Shown: positions 17,573-26,640, counted from the first letter of the stretch. The stretch: DNA of 36,440 bases from an uncultured Lachnospiraceae bacterium (GCA_902796595.1 CADBPM010000093.1:1-36440), one strand, 5' to 3'. Numbers and translations are program-made. The notes: generated by a model from the sequence alone, not told the origin.

Positions 17573-18946
17573 ATGAAATTACCAGAATTATATGATAAAA
17601 AAAAGATAGATTTCAACAATCTTCTTTTTAATGATAAAGCGATATGGGCCCTCCTTATACCGCTTATAGCAGAGCAGATATTAAATTCCCTTATGGGCAT
17701 GGCAGACACGATGATGCTAAGCCGGTGGAGTGCAGTTGCAATGAGTGCGGCGAGTCTTGTGGACTCATTGAATACACTTCTTATCCAGGTTTTCAATGCT
17801 CTTGCAGTGGGAGCGTCTATAGTATGCTCCCAGTATATAGGTCATAAAGATAACAGAAATGCTAATAAGGCAGCCTGTCAGGTCACATTTACGATGGCTG
17901 CGATTTCAGTAACCATAACAGCTATATGTCTTATTTTTGCAAGACCTATATTAACTATTGTTTTCGGTGCAATAGAAGATGAAGTAATGAAGGATTGCCT
18001 TATTTATTTCCTTATTACTGCTTCGTCATACCCATTTATGGCGCTTGGAAATGCCGCGTCGGCATTATTCAGGGCTGGAGGGGAAAGCCGTTTTCCTATG
18101 ATGGTCGCAATGTCTACAAACGGCCTTAATATAGTTGGAAATGCCTTGCTTATTTTCGGTTTCAGATTCGGTATCATGGGCGCAGCTATTTCAACCTTGG
18201 TGTCAAGGATCTTGTATATGCTTATCCTGTATGGAGCACTGAGGAGGCCTAAGCAGATAATAGTCATAAGAGACTACAGGATATTGCCTGACTGGGATAT
18301 GATACAGAGAATCCTTGGAATAGGTATACCTTCCGGTGTGGAAAATGGTATGTTCCAGTTTGGAAAGTTAATGATACAGTCAAGTGTCGCCACTCTTGGT
18401 ACGGTGGCAATTTCTGCAAATGCCATGACTATAATCCTTGAAAGTCTCAATGGTATAGCGGGTGTCGGTGTGGGGCTCGGCCTTATGACAATTGCAGGTC
18501 AGGCAATGGGCGCCGGCAGAATAGAAGAAACAAAGTATTATATTGTAAAGCTTGATAAGATAGCAGGAATACTTGTTGCAGGAAGCTGCCTTGTGGTGCT
18601 TGTTCTTTCATATCCTATCTGCCTTATCGCCGGCATGAGCAGCGAGGCAATAAAGCTTACGATGGGAATGATAATCTTTGTAACGATCACCAAGCCATTG
18701 TTCTGGGTACTTTCATTTACTACGCCGAATGGACTGAGAGCGGCAGGTGATGTAAAATATACAATGATAGTAAGTACAATGTCTATGTGGTTTTGCAGAG
18801 TCCTTTCTGCTGTGATTCTCATAAGGGTCTTTGGCGTAGGACCAATAGCAGTCTGGATTGGCATGGCAATCGACTGGGGCGTCAGAGCGCTTATTTTCTC
18901 ACATAGATTTTTTACAGGAAAGTGGATAAAGAGGGTAATTGATTGA
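17573..18946 (+). CDS. MATE family multidrug/toxin efflux transporter
   Basis: A 457-residue membrane protein with about twelve hydrophobic segments. Features seen include IPLIAEQILNSLMGMADTMMLSRW near the start, a first-half/second-half pseudo-repeat, GNAASALFRAGGESRFPM, and VGLGLMTIAGQAMGAG in the second half, as in the NorM/DinF/MATE group. It should export cationic drugs or metabolites against sodium or protons. ATG is one base after the preceding stop. Its TGA overlaps the hypB ATG by one base (TGATG), so the three genes form an operon. The substrate is unknown. Confidence 0.92.
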   Translation: MKLPELYDKKKIDFNNLLFNDKAIWALLIPLIAEQILNSLMGMADTMMLSRWSAVAMSAASLVDSLNTLLIQVFNALAVGASIVCSQYIGHKDNRNANKAACQVTFTMAAISVTITAICLIFARPILTIVFGAIEDEVMKDCLIYFLITASSYPFMALGNAASALFRAGGESRFPMMVAMSTNGLNIVGNALLIFGFRFGIMGAAISTLVSRILYMLILYGALRRPKQIIVIRDYRILPDWDMIQRILGIGIPSGVENGMFQFGKLMIQSSVATLGTVAISANAMTIILESLNGIAGVGVGLGLMTIAGQAMGAGRIEETKYYIVKLDKIAGILVAGSCLVVLVLSYPICLIAGMSSEAIKLTMGMIIFVTITKPLFWVLSFTTPNGLRAAGDVKYTMIVSTMSMWFCRVLSAVILIRVFGVGPIAVWIGMAIDWGVRALIFSHRFFTGKWIKRVID

Positions 18947-19626
18947 TGAACGGACAGATTGATGTAATTGATGTAAAATCAGAAATACTTGAGGATAACG
19001 GAATTGAAGGCGATAAGGTACGTGCTTATATGAAGGAAAAAGGCACCTACCTTGTTAATCTTATGAGTTCTCCGGGTTCAGGAAAGACAACAACACTTGT
19101 AAATGTGATAAAGGCTCTTAAAGATGAATTTAGAATTGGCATTGTTGAGGCTGATGTGGATTCGGATGTGGATGCCAGAACTGTTACCGAGGCCGGCGCA
19201 AGAGCAGTTCAGCTTCATACAGGTGGAAGCTGTCATCTTGATGCGATAATGGCAAAAGAAGGCCTTGAAAAGCTTGACACAGGCAATCTTGATCTTGTTA
19301 TCGTGGAAAACGTAGGAAATCTTGTATGTCCGGCAGAGTTTGATATCGGAGCAAATAAAAGGGTAGTCATCCTTTCAGTGCCTGAAGGAGATGACAAACC
19401 CCTTAAATATCCGCTTATGTTCTCTGTTGCAGATGCTGTGATAATAAATAAGATGGATACGCTTCCATACTTCGATTTTGATATGGAGCGTTTTAAGAAA
19501 AATCTTGCAGAGAAGAATGGTAGAAATGTACCGGTTTTCCCTGTTTCAGCACTTTCAGGAGAAGGAATGAAAGCCTTTACAGACTGGCTTACAGGCGAGG
19601 TGCACCAGACTCTTCATCATTCGTAA
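18946..19626 (+). CDS. hypB: Nickel-inserting GTPase HypB, copy 1
   Basis: HypB is a SIMIBI-class GTPase that, with HypA, loads nickel into [NiFe]-hydrogenase. The 226 residues have a P-loop SSPGSGKTT (41-49), a GTP base motif NKMD (168-171), and the family's metal site Cys96-His97 (GGSCHLD) with Cys128 (NLVCPAEFD). It lacks the N-terminal His-rich stretch of some HypBs but ends in HQTLHHS. I chose ATG 18946 rather than TTG 18943. No hypA, hypC-F, hydrogenase or urease gene is in the window, so its client is unclear. It shares ILSVPEGDDKPLKYPLMF with copy 2. Confidence 0.9.
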   Translation: MNGQIDVIDVKSEILEDNGIEGDKVRAYMKEKGTYLVNLMSSPGSGKTTTLVNVIKALKDEFRIGIVEADVDSDVDARTVTEAGARAVQLHTGGSCHLDAIMAKEGLEKLDTGNLDLVIVENVGNLVCPAEFDIGANKRVVILSVPEGDDKPLKYPLMFSVADAVIINKMDTLPYFDFDMERFKKNLAEKNGRNVPVFPVSALSGEGMKAFTDWLTGEVHQTLHHS

Positions 19627-19813
19627 GAGTTTGTCTCAAGGTGACCTTTTCACCTGAAATATTGAATGATACAGAAGCCTTCGAGAGGATTTCCTCGTCG
19701 GAGGCTTTTTTTCGCATTGTGATCACCCTGATAAGGATATAGGAAATAAGAAAACCTATCGCAAATGAAAATATTATAAGAAAAACTATGTTTATTGCAG
19801 TAAGATTAGTCAT
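19589..19813 (-). CDS. Small single-span membrane protein
   Basis: The 74-residue product has one membrane helix near its start (INIVFLIIFSFAIGFLISYILIRVI), then a basic charge cluster and a soluble tail. Family not recognised. Its ATG overlaps the end of the 447-residue membrane gene by eight bases, which supports real translation. At its 3' end it runs 38 bp into hypB copy 1 on the other strand, and the hypB terminator lies inside it. It may assist the larger membrane protein; this is inference from coupling only. Confidence 0.65.
   Translation of the reverse strand: MTNLTAINIVFLIIFSFAIGFLISYILIRVITMRKKASDEEILSKASVSFNISGEKVTLRQTLTNDEESGAPRL
19675..19712 (+). terminator. Terminator of the MATE-hypB operon
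   Basis: AAGCCTTCG (19675-19683) pairs with CGGAGGCTT (19699-19707); an inner GAGG/CCTC extends the stem. Seven Ts (19706-19712) follow. It lies within the reading frame of the opposing 74-residue gene. Confidence 0.8.
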
Positions 19814-21149
19814 TTTTGGCGGTTGCCTCCATGGTATTTTCTAAAGGAGAAAGAGCATTTTCTGTGAGAATAGCCCCGTTTCCTTTTGTTGTTGCAAGTA
19901 AGTTATATTGTATTATTTCAACAAAGATTGAAATAATGGAAACAATATTTAAAAGCATTGCTCCGATAAAATACAGGTCGTTGTTATCAGGGCTTGCAAG
20001 GTAAATAGTGATCGCAAATGTCATGGCTGCAAGTTCTGCCAAGAACAGCGGCAGGTAGCGTGGACGCAGCTTTTTTATAGCATAGATAAGGCAGGAAACT
20101 ATGCCGATAAAAGGTATCAGCCATGCAGAAAAAATTGCAAGAACAGTCAGCACAAGAAGGCTTGTTCCGCCTACCGCAAGATAGAAGAAAAAGTTCTTTG
20201 CATTGTTTTTTTTGTCTATATCTGTTGCCGTATCAAAAAGCCTTAAAACTCTTTCTGTAAAGGATATATGAATCTTATCATTTTTCCTTTTTTTTCGCCG
20301 GTAGCCACTTCTCTTTGCAAGAGCGCCGCAATTATAAAGATAGATTATATCTACAGACATGGCAAGACAGGCACTTACCCACATCCAAGTCCATTCTGAC
20401 AGGTTAAGCAAGGTTGAAATGAGTACAAAGGCTATTAAAGCAAATATGGTTGAAAGAATGGTAGTCTTTAAAAGGTTTACCGGCAGATCTGCGGAAACTT
20501 TGCCGGTGACTCCATTTACAAAGCCGTAGCTTACCCTGTCAAATGACTTCATAACAAGCATCCATACAGGTAAGAGTGCCGGAACAAGGCATATATCAAG
20601 TTCTGGAAAAAGGTCTTTTAAATCTTTTTTGTCAGGCACCTTAAGACTGAACTGGCTTAAGGCATCTGTTTTCTGTATCTTTTCAAATATGTCGTTTGCA
20701 ATAAAGTTTATCGCATCCTCTTTAAAATTTTCACTTCCATAAACAAAAGGAAGAATTGCTGCATCTGTGAGGCCACTTTCATCATACCCTGTGAGAACTG
20801 AGGCAGGGTACGGGGCAAGCTCGCGCGCGCGGTTCTCTTCTATAAGGTTTGTTGCCGAAAATATAATGCCGTTATATGAAGCAGAAAGGTTAAGTGATAC
20901 ATCAAATATATTTGTCACCTCTCTGTTATCATTTTTATGGGATTCACTTCCAGTCAAGGTAAGAGGTCCATCAGCATTAAGTTTCACTATCCAGCATGGA
21001 ATGTATATTTTTTTAAATTCATCAAGATTCGAGGGAATCCTGAATTTTATTTCTGAAAGCTTTGCCGTCTTTACTTTTTTAAGATAGTTTTTTTTGGCAT
21101 CTTCCTTTGAAAGGGTAAAAGGAACGATTATTTCTGGTTTAATGTTCAT
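19806..21149 (-). CDS. Multi-span membrane protein related to zinc-ribbon membrane family
   Basis: The 447-residue product has a soluble N-terminal half and about six hydrophobic segments after residue 220. Its start EIIVPFTLSKEDAKKNYLKK, then IYIPCWIVKLNADG, and LLPVWMLVMKSFDRVSYGFV with NGVTGKVSADLPV, recall a Firmicutes family whose members begin with a TFIIB-like zinc ribbon and carry 'IxPFxxxKxxA', 'YVPFWL' and 'YLPVWLL...NGxTGKxxGDLP'. The ribbon is missing here: the protein begins directly at the IVPF motif. Function of the family is unknown. ATG follows AAGGAG. It overlaps the 74-residue gene downstream. Confidence 0.75.
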   Translation of the reverse strand: MNIKPEIIVPFTLSKEDAKKNYLKKVKTAKLSEIKFRIPSNLDEFKKIYIPCWIVKLNADGPLTLTGSESHKNDNREVTNIFDVSLNLSASYNGIIFSATNLIEENRARELAPYPASVLTGYDESGLTDAAILPFVYGSENFKEDAINFIANDIFEKIQKTDALSQFSLKVPDKKDLKDLFPELDICLVPALLPVWMLVMKSFDRVSYGFVNGVTGKVSADLPVNLLKTTILSTIFALIAFVLISTLLNLSEWTWMWVSACLAMSVDIIYLYNCGALAKRSGYRRKKRKNDKIHISFTERVLRLFDTATDIDKKNNAKNFFFYLAVGGTSLLVLTVLAIFSAWLIPFIGIVSCLIYAIKKLRPRYLPLFLAELAAMTFAITIYLASPDNNDLYFIGAMLLNIVSIISIFVEIIQYNLLATTKGNGAILTENALSPLENTMEATAKND

Positions 21150-21181
21150 GTATTCTCCTTAAAGTTTACGGATATAGTACT

Positions 21182-21210
21182 ATAGTAATCCATAATCAAA
21201 AGATATGCAA
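21182..21210 (-). promoter_or_regulatory. Promoter of the membrane-protein pair
   Basis: On the minus strand TTGCAT (21205-21210), a 17-bp spacer and TACTAT (21182-21187). A 10-bp inverted repeat (CGGATATAGT 21169-21178, ACTATATCCG 21211-21220) brackets the promoter and could be an operator. Confidence 0.5.
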
Positions 21211-21228
21211 ACTATATCCGAAAATGGG

Positions 21229-21257
21229 TTGACATTGAGGACTCAATGATTTATTAT
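21229..21257 (+). promoter_or_regulatory. Promoter of the argGHF operon
   Basis: TTGACA (21229-21234), a 17-bp spacer and TATTAT (21252-21257), one mismatch from full consensus. The -10 lies inside a perfect 16-bp palindrome. Confidence 0.85.
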
Positions 21258-21266
21258 GCATAATAA
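21251..21266 (+). promoter_or_regulatory. Palindrome over the arg -10 element
   Basis: TTATTATGCATAATAA is a perfect 16-bp palindrome covering the -10 hexamer. It is AT-rich like ARG boxes and could be a second ArgR half-site pair. Confidence 0.5.
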
Positions 21267-21274
21267 CAAGAGAT

Positions 21275-21294
21275 AAATGTATAAATATACATTT
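21275..21294 (+). promoter_or_regulatory. ARG-box-like operator
   Basis: AAATGTAT and ATACATTT are separated by AAAT. The core at 21278-21291 fits the ArgR pattern TGNATWWWWATNCA at every defined position. It lies just downstream of the predicted start of transcription, consistent with repression by arginine-bound ArgR/AhrC. No argR gene is in the window. Confidence 0.75.
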
Positions 21295-21358
21295 TAACTG
21301 ATTATTTCTGTATAAAGTTTAATGAAAAGGAATAAACAGTAAAGAAAAGGAGAAAAAT

Positions 21359-22585
21359 ATGGAAAAGAAAGACATTAAAAAGGTTGTACTTGCATATTCT
21401 GGAGGTCTTGATACATCTATTATCATTCCATGGCTTAAGGAAAATTATAATAACTGTGAAGTTGTTGCCGTTTCAGCCGATGTAGGTCAGAAGGATGAAC
21501 TCGACGGACTTGAAGAAAAGGCAAAGAAGACAGGCGCTTCAAAGCTTTATATATTGGATCTTACAGAAGACTACGTTGACAATTATATCATTCCTACCAT
21601 GAAGGCGGGAGCAAGATATGAGACCTATCTTCTTGGTACATCTACAGCAAGACCATGCATTGCAAAGGCACTTGTAGATATTGCAAAGAAGGAAAATGCA
21701 GATGCAATCTGTCATGGATGTACAGGCAAAGGAAATGACCAGGTAAGATTTGAGCTTGCTATCAAACATTTTGCTCCGGATATGCCTATCATAGCGCCTT
21801 GGCGTGAATGGGACATTCAGAGTCGTGACGAGGAGATTGATTATGCCGAGGCACATAATATCCCGCTTAAGATAAATCGTGAGACCAATTACAGCAAGGA
21901 TAAGAACCTCTGGCATCTGTCACATGAAGGACTTGACCTTGAAGACCCTGGTTGTGAGCCGAAATACGAGGAAAAGGGATTTCTTGAACTTGGAGTGTCT
22001 CCGATAAATGCACCAGACAGACCAACTTATGTTACTCTTGAATTTGAGCAGGGTGTACCGGTTGCTTTCAACGATAAGAAAATGAGTGCAAAGGAGATCA
22101 TCCTTCTCTTAAATGAGATTGGCGGGGCAAACGGCATAGGTCTTCTCGACATTGTAGAGAACAGACTTGTCGGCATGAAGAGCCGCGGCGTTTATGAGAC
22201 TCCTGGCGGAACAATCCTTTATGAGGCACATGAATATCTTGAAACAGTCACTCTTGATAAGCTTACTCTTCATGAAAAACAGAAGCTTTCTTATGTCTTT
22301 GCAGACCTTGTATATAATGGACAGTGGTTCTCTCCTTTAAGAGAAGCTCTTTCAGCCTTTGTAGACAAGACACAGGAGAGGGTAACAGGTAAGGTAAAGC
22401 TTAAGCTTTATAAGGGAAATATAATAAAGGCGGGTGTCTGGAGCAAGTATTCACTTTATTCAGATGAACTTGCAACCTTTGGTGTCAGTGATTACGATCA
22501 GTCAGATGCCAGTGGCTTCATAAATCTTTTTGGACTTCCTGACACAGTACAGGCAAGAGTAAATGCTAAAAACGGAGAACTCTGA
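21359..22585 (+). CDS. argG: Argininosuccinate synthase
   Basis: This joins citrulline and aspartate with ATP to form argininosuccinate, the penultimate step of arginine synthesis. The 408 residues match the type. The ATP pyrophosphatase loop AYSGGLDTS is near residue 13, and [13 protein letters not shown] and the [14 protein letters not shown] stretch are both conserved. ATG follows AAAGGAG. It is the first gene of argG-argH-argF, two bases before argH, downstream of a near-consensus promoter and an ARG-box-like operator. Confidence 0.98.
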   Translation: MEKKDIKKVVLAYSGGLDTSIIIPWLKENYNNCEVVAVSADVGQKDELDGLEEKAKKTGASKLYILDLTEDYVDNYIIPTMKAGARYETYLLGTSTARPCIAKALVDIAKKENADAICHGCTGKGNDQVRFELAIKHFAPDMPIIAPWREWDIQSRDEEIDYAEAHNIPLKINRETNYSKDKNLWHLSHEGLDLEDPGCEPKYEEKGFLELGVSPINAPDRPTYVTLEFEQGVPVAFNDKKMSAKEIILLLNEIGGANGIGLLDIVENRLVGMKSRGVYETPGGTILYEAHEYLETVTLDKLTLHEKQKLSYVFADLVYNGQWFSPLREALSAFVDKTQERVTGKVKLKLYKGNIIKAGVWSKYSLYSDELATFGVSDYDQSDASGFINLFGLPDTVQARVNAKNGEL

Positions 22586-22587
22586 TA

Positions 22588-23970
22588 ATGGAAAAATTAT
22601 GGGCGGGTCGCACAGACGGCAATATGGATAAATTTGCGGATGAATTTAATTCATCGATAGGATTTGACAAAAGGCTTTACAGACATGATATTACCGGAAG
22701 CATCGCCCATGCAAAGATGCTTGGCAGGCAGGGGATAATAAGCAAAGAGGACTGCGAGCTGATCATAGAGGGCTTAAGCGGAATATTAAAGGATATAGAA
22801 GAAGGTACACTTGCAATCGACTCTACGGCTGAAGATATCCACATGTTTGTGGAAGCGGTCCTTACCGAAAGAATAGGAGATGCCGGCAAAAGGCTTCATA
22901 CAGCAAGAAGCAGAAATGATCAGGTAGCTCTTGATATGAAGATGTACATAAGGGAAGAGTGCGGGGAGATAATAAGTCTTTTATCTGAACTTATAGAAAC
23001 AACTGCAGATAAGGCGGCAGAGTATAAGACGGCGATAATGCCGGGCTATACTCATCTGCAGCGTGCTCAGCCTGTAAATTTTGCTCATCATCTGCTTGCG
23101 TACTGTCAGATGCTCTTGCGTGATATAAGCAGATTTGAGGATACGAGAAGGAGACTTAACGTAAGCCCTATCGGTTCGTGTGCATTGGCAGGAACGACCT
23201 ATGACACAGACAGGGAATATGAGGCAAAACTCTTATCCTTCGATACAATAGCTCTCAATTCCATGGATGGAGTGTCGGATAGAGATTTTGTGGTTGAAAT
23301 GCTTGCTGATATCTCGCTTGTCATGGTTCACCTTTCAAGGTTTGCAGAGGAAATGATTCTCTGGTCATCATGGGAGTTTAGATTTGTCGAACTTTCAGAT
23401 GATTTTACGACAGGATCTTCCATAATGCCGCAGAAGAAAAATCCTGATATGGCAGAACTTGTAAGAGGAAAGACCGGCAGGGTGTTCGGCGATCTTATGG
23501 GTATGCTTACGGTGTTAAAAGGACTTCCGCTTGCCTATAATAAGGATATGCAGGAGGATAAAGAAGGAGTCTTCGATGCCATAGATACAGTGATCATGTG
23601 CATTAAGATCTTCACAGGAATGGTAGGAACGATGAAAGTCCGTGAGGACAACATGCTTGCAGCGGCAAAGCATGGATTTATCAATGCTACAGACCTTGCA
23701 GATTACCTTGTTAAAAAAGGACTTCCTTTCAGAAGTGCCTACAAGATTTCCGGTGAAATAGTCACATGGTGTATGGATAGTGGTCATGTTCTTGAAAATG
23801 TTCCGCTTGAAGAATATAAGAAGTATTCCGATCTGTTTGATGAGGATGTTTACGAAGCTGTAGACCTTAAAACCTGCGTTGAAAAGAGGATTTCAGCAGG
23901 CGGACCGGGGGAGCGTTCAATTGACAGGCAACTTGAACATATAAAGGATTCTTTGATGTGTTTTAAATGA
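22588..23970 (+). CDS. argH: Argininosuccinate lyase
   Basis: This splits argininosuccinate to arginine and fumarate. It has 460 residues with the fumarase/aspartase superfamily signature GSSIMPQKKNPD; its flexible loop holds the catalytic serine. The N-terminus MEKLWAGRTDG, the HTARSRNDQVALDMK motif and PGYTHLQRAQP (with the catalytic His in this region) are typical. Only two bases separate it from argG, and its ribosome site GGAGAA lies in the end of argG, implying coupling. Confidence 0.98.
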   Translation: MEKLWAGRTDGNMDKFADEFNSSIGFDKRLYRHDITGSIAHAKMLGRQGIISKEDCELIIEGLSGILKDIEEGTLAIDSTAEDIHMFVEAVLTERIGDAGKRLHTARSRNDQVALDMKMYIREECGEIISLLSELIETTADKAAEYKTAIMPGYTHLQRAQPVNFAHHLLAYCQMLLRDISRFEDTRRRLNVSPIGSCALAGTTYDTDREYEAKLLSFDTIALNSMDGVSDRDFVVEMLADISLVMVHLSRFAEEMILWSSWEFRFVELSDDFTTGSSIMPQKKNPDMAELVRGKTGRVFGDLMGMLTVLKGLPLAYNKDMQEDKEGVFDAIDTVIMCIKIFTGMVGTMKVREDNMLAAAKHGFINATDLADYLVKKGLPFRSAYKISGEIVTWCMDSGHVLENVPLEEYKKYSDLFDEDVYEAVDLKTCVEKRISAGGPGERSIDRQLEHIKDSLMCFK

Positions 23971-23988
23971 GGGGATAAAGCATAGATT

Positions 23989-24969
23989 ATGAGATCATTT
24001 TTGAAGCTTTTAGATTATACGCCGGAAGAGATAGAAGAATACCTTGAGACTGCTGCACATTTTAAGAAAGAAAAAAAGGAAGGAATACCTCACAGACTTT
24101 GTGAAGGAAAGAACATTGCCCTTATATTTGAAAAAACAAGTACAAGGACGAGATGTTCCTTTGAAGTGGCGGCAGCAGACCTTGGTATGCATACTACTTA
24201 TCTGGATCCTACAGGCTCTCAGATAGGGAAAAAAGAAAGCATAGCAGATACCGCAAGAGTGCTGGGCAGGATATATGACGGGATTGAATACAGGGGCTTC
24301 GGGCAGGAGGTAGTAGAAGATCTTGCAAAGTATTCGGGAGTGCCTGTGTTCAACGGACTCACAAATGAGTTTCATCCGACCCAGATTCTTGCAGATTTTC
24401 TTACAATAAAGGAGCATTTTGGAAAGCTTAAGGGAATAAAGCTTGTATATATGGGCGATGCCAGATATAACATGGGTAATTCCCTCATGGTAGGTTCTGC
24501 AAAAATGGGGCTTGATTTTACTGCCTGTGCTCCTGCTTATTATTTTCCGGATAAGGCTCTTATAAATGAGTGCGAGGAAATCGCAAAGGAAACAGGAGCC
24601 ACACTTCATTTTGAAACAGATCCTCACAAGGCTGTGGCTGGTGCAGATGTGATCTACACTGATGTGTGGGTTTCCATGGGAGAGCCGGATGAGGTCTGGA
24701 CAAAGAGAATAAAAGACCTTATGCCTTATCAGGTAAACATGGATATAATGAACGAAGCGGGAGAGCAGTGCAGGTTTATGCATTGCCTGCCGGCTTTTCA
24801 TGATCTTGGTACAAAGGTCGGACGTGAGATTCATGACAAATTTGGCATAGATGCGATGGAAGTGACTGACGAGGTATTTGAATCAGAACGTTCTATAGTT
24901 TTTGATGAAGCAGAAAATAGAATGCATACCATAAAGGCAGTTATGTATAACTGTCTAAAAGAAGATTAA
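23989..24969 (+). CDS. argF: Ornithine carbamoyltransferase
   Basis: This forms citrulline from ornithine and carbamoyl phosphate. It has 326 residues with the carbamoyl-phosphate motif STRTR (in [14 protein letters not shown]), [10 protein letters not shown], and the ornithine/catalytic motif HCLPAFHD. The catabolic and biosynthetic forms cannot be separated by motif alone, but its place behind argGH points to biosynthesis. ATG is preceded by AGGGGATAAAGC. A bidirectional terminator starts within ten bases of the stop. Confidence 0.97.
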   Translation: MRSFLKLLDYTPEEIEEYLETAAHFKKEKKEGIPHRLCEGKNIALIFEKTSTRTRCSFEVAAADLGMHTTYLDPTGSQIGKKESIADTARVLGRIYDGIEYRGFGQEVVEDLAKYSGVPVFNGLTNEFHPTQILADFLTIKEHFGKLKGIKLVYMGDARYNMGNSLMVGSAKMGLDFTACAPAYYFPDKALINECEEIAKETGATLHFETDPHKAVAGADVIYTDVWVSMGEPDEVWTKRIKDLMPYQVNMDIMNEAGEQCRFMHCLPAFHDLGTKVGREIHDKFGIDAMEVTDEVFESERSIVFDEAENRMHTIKAVMYNCLKED

Positions 24970-24977
24970 GAAAAAAG

Positions 24978-25003
24978 AAGTGCCACTTTATGTGGCACTT
25001 TCT
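24978..25003. terminator. Bidirectional terminator between argF and hypB copy 2
   Basis: AAGTGCCAC (24978-24986) pairs with GTGGCACTT (24992-25000), loop TTTAT. On the plus strand a short TTTCT follows. On the minus strand six Ts follow (24971-24976), which is stronger. The hypB stop codon (24988-24990) lies within the hairpin. Confidence 0.85.
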
Positions 25004-25653
25004 GTTGTATTGCTAAGGGATATAACATATTCGATCAAGGCATCCATTCTCTCCCCGGTTTTTGCGGAGACAGGAAATATTTTTATTTTAGGGTTTAATG
25101 CTCTTACCCGTTCGGTAAGCTTATCCATGTTGAAATTAAATGCAGGGAGTGTATCTATCTTTGATACAATGAGTGCATCACTTTCGCGGAACATCAGAGG
25201 GTATTTTAGCGGTTTGTCATCCCCTTCAGGCACGGAGAGGATCATGATTTTTTTGTGGGCGCCGGTATCAAATTCGGCAGGACATATAAGATTTCCTACA
25301 TTTTCAAGGAAAACTACGTCTGTGCCGTCAAGGTCAAGGCCGCAAAGCCCTCTTCTTGTCATTCCGGCATCCATGTGGCACATTCCGTCTGTATGTACCT
25401 GTATGGCTTTTGCACCAAGCTTTTCAATACTTACAGCATCGACATCACCGTCTATATCAGCTTCAAGGACAGCTATATTAAGCTTCCCCTTTGTGTCTTT
25501 TATAAGTTTTGATAAAAGAGTGGTCTTGCCCGAACCGGGAGAACTCATGAGATTGATGAGCACAACCCCTTTCTTTGCAAGGTCACGCCTTAAATCATTG
25601 GCATCTCTGTCATTTGAATCGGTAACACTTTTGTTTAATTCTATTACTTTCAT
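24988..25653 (-). CDS. hypB: Nickel-inserting GTPase HypB, copy 2
   Basis: A second HypB, 221 residues, on the minus strand. It has P-loop SSPGSGKTT (37-45), SKID (164-167) in place of NKxD, and the metal site Cys92-His93 (GMCHMD) plus Cys124 (NLICPAEFD). There is no His-rich stretch. It differs in much of its sequence from copy 1 about 6 kb away but shares the 18-residue block ILSVPEGDDKPLKYPLMF, so the two are paralogues or separately acquired. It follows the glycerophosphodiesterase gene by 18 bp, probably in one operon. SKID rather than NKxD may reduce guanine specificity. Confidence 0.88.
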   Translation of the reverse strand: MKVIELNKSVTDSNDRDANDLRRDLAKKGVVLINLMSSPGSGKTTLLSKLIKDTKGKLNIAVLEADIDGDVDAVSIEKLGAKAIQVHTDGMCHMDAGMTRRGLCGLDLDGTDVVFLENVGNLICPAEFDTGAHKKIMILSVPEGDDKPLKYPLMFRESDALIVSKIDTLPAFNFNMDKLTERVRALNPKIKIFPVSAKTGERMDALIEYVISLSNTTESAT

Positions 25654-25671
25654 TTTTGTTTCAAACTTTCC

Positions 25672-26640
25672 TTACATCATCAGGTATTTTTCTGCGGTAT
25701 TTATTATAACATCCGTAACACCAAGACTGCAATAGTTCCGGTAATCAATGTCACAAAGCTTTTTGCCGCTGTTATATAAAGGCTCCTCCATGTTCCAGAC
25801 CCTTATAATTGAATTATCCTTCTTTGCCTTATCGATTAATTCCGCCTTTTCTTTTAACAGGCTTACAATGTAAGGGTGAAATGCATCGCAGTCTGTCACA
25901 GGGTCACCGCATATACCCTCTTTGATCGTTTTACTAAGCTTCCTCGCAAGCATGCCAGTCTTAACTGAAGAGTCGATCCTCTTCATCTCTTTTATAGATT
26001 CGGCAAGGAAAGAAGAGTATACTATGTTTTTTTGAAGCCCGTATTTGTTTACAAGGTCATAGACCTCCTTTTCGATTCCGGGGTACCTTACGATACTTGT
26101 TTTTAGCTCGATATTTATAAGCAAACCATTTTCACAATAAGGCTTAAGGGCATAAAGAACTTGCTCCATAGTTGGGATAAAGGGTTTTACATGCAGGCTG
26201 AAATCAGCATAGTCGCTGTTATTATCGGAAAGCTCTGAATAATCCAAGCCGTCACCGAGAATTTCCTTATATAAAGAAGCGATCCCTGCATTTTTAGAGC
26301 AAAGAGCAGCGCGCCTTTTTGGAGCATCGACATCCTTTTTGAATTTAAGCCTTTGAAGTTCATCCAAAGTTTGCTCTGCAATCTGCCCTGTTCCCTCGGT
26401 GACTCTGTCGACTGTTTCATCATGGAAGACAACGAGCTGTCCGTCCTTTGTTCTCTGTACATCAAGTTCAATTCCGGTTATTCCGGGAACTTTTGCCGCA
26501 GCAAGAAAGGATATCAGTGTGTTTTCGGGAAAGTTCATTGAAAGCCCTCTGTGTGCCCAGATCTTAACCTGTCTTTTTTCTTCTTTTGATGGAATTTTAT
26601 ATATCTCATTTGCAAAAAGCGTTTTTTCTGTATTATCCAT
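25672..26640 (-). CDS. Glycerophosphodiester phosphodiesterase family protein
   Basis: This TIM-barrel hydrolase should cleave glycerophosphodiesters to sn-glycerol 3-phosphate and an alcohol. The 322 residues carry the GDPD signature: WAHRGLSMNFPENTL, the metal-binding GIELDVQRTKDGQLVVFHDETVDRVT run, and INIELKT. Catalytic His, Glu and Asp positions are all present. There is no signal peptide or membrane segment, so it should be cytoplasmic. Compared with typical ~240-residue members it has a ~40-residue insertion after VDRVTEGTG (the ALCSKNAG...DYSELSDNNSDYADF region). It has a consensus promoter and precedes hypB copy 2. Confidence 0.9.
   Translation of the reverse strand: MDNTEKTLFANEIYKIPSKEEKRQVKIWAHRGLSMNFPENTLISFLAAAKVPGITGIELDVQRTKDGQLVVFHDETVDRVTEGTGQIAEQTLDELQRLKFKKDVDAPKRRAALCSKNAGIASLYKEILGDGLDYSELSDNNSDYADFSLHVKPFIPTMEQVLYALKPYCENGLLINIELKTSIVRYPGIEKEVYDLVNKYGLQKNIVYSSFLAESIKEMKRIDSSVKTGMLARKLSKTIKEGICGDPVTDCDAFHPYIVSLLKEKAELIDKAKKDNSIIRVWNMEEPLYNSGKKLCDIDYRNYCSLGVTDVIINTAEKYLMM

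Noticed and set aside
24010..24834. 274-residue open frame antisense to argF
   Set aside because: It lies wholly inside argF, is Cys/His/Ser-rich in the way shadow frames are, and has no recognised domain.
24980..25735. 251-residue open frame on the plus strand across hypB copy 2
   Set aside because: It is the antisense shadow of HypB. The minus-strand product has clear family motifs, while this frame has none and no ribosome site.
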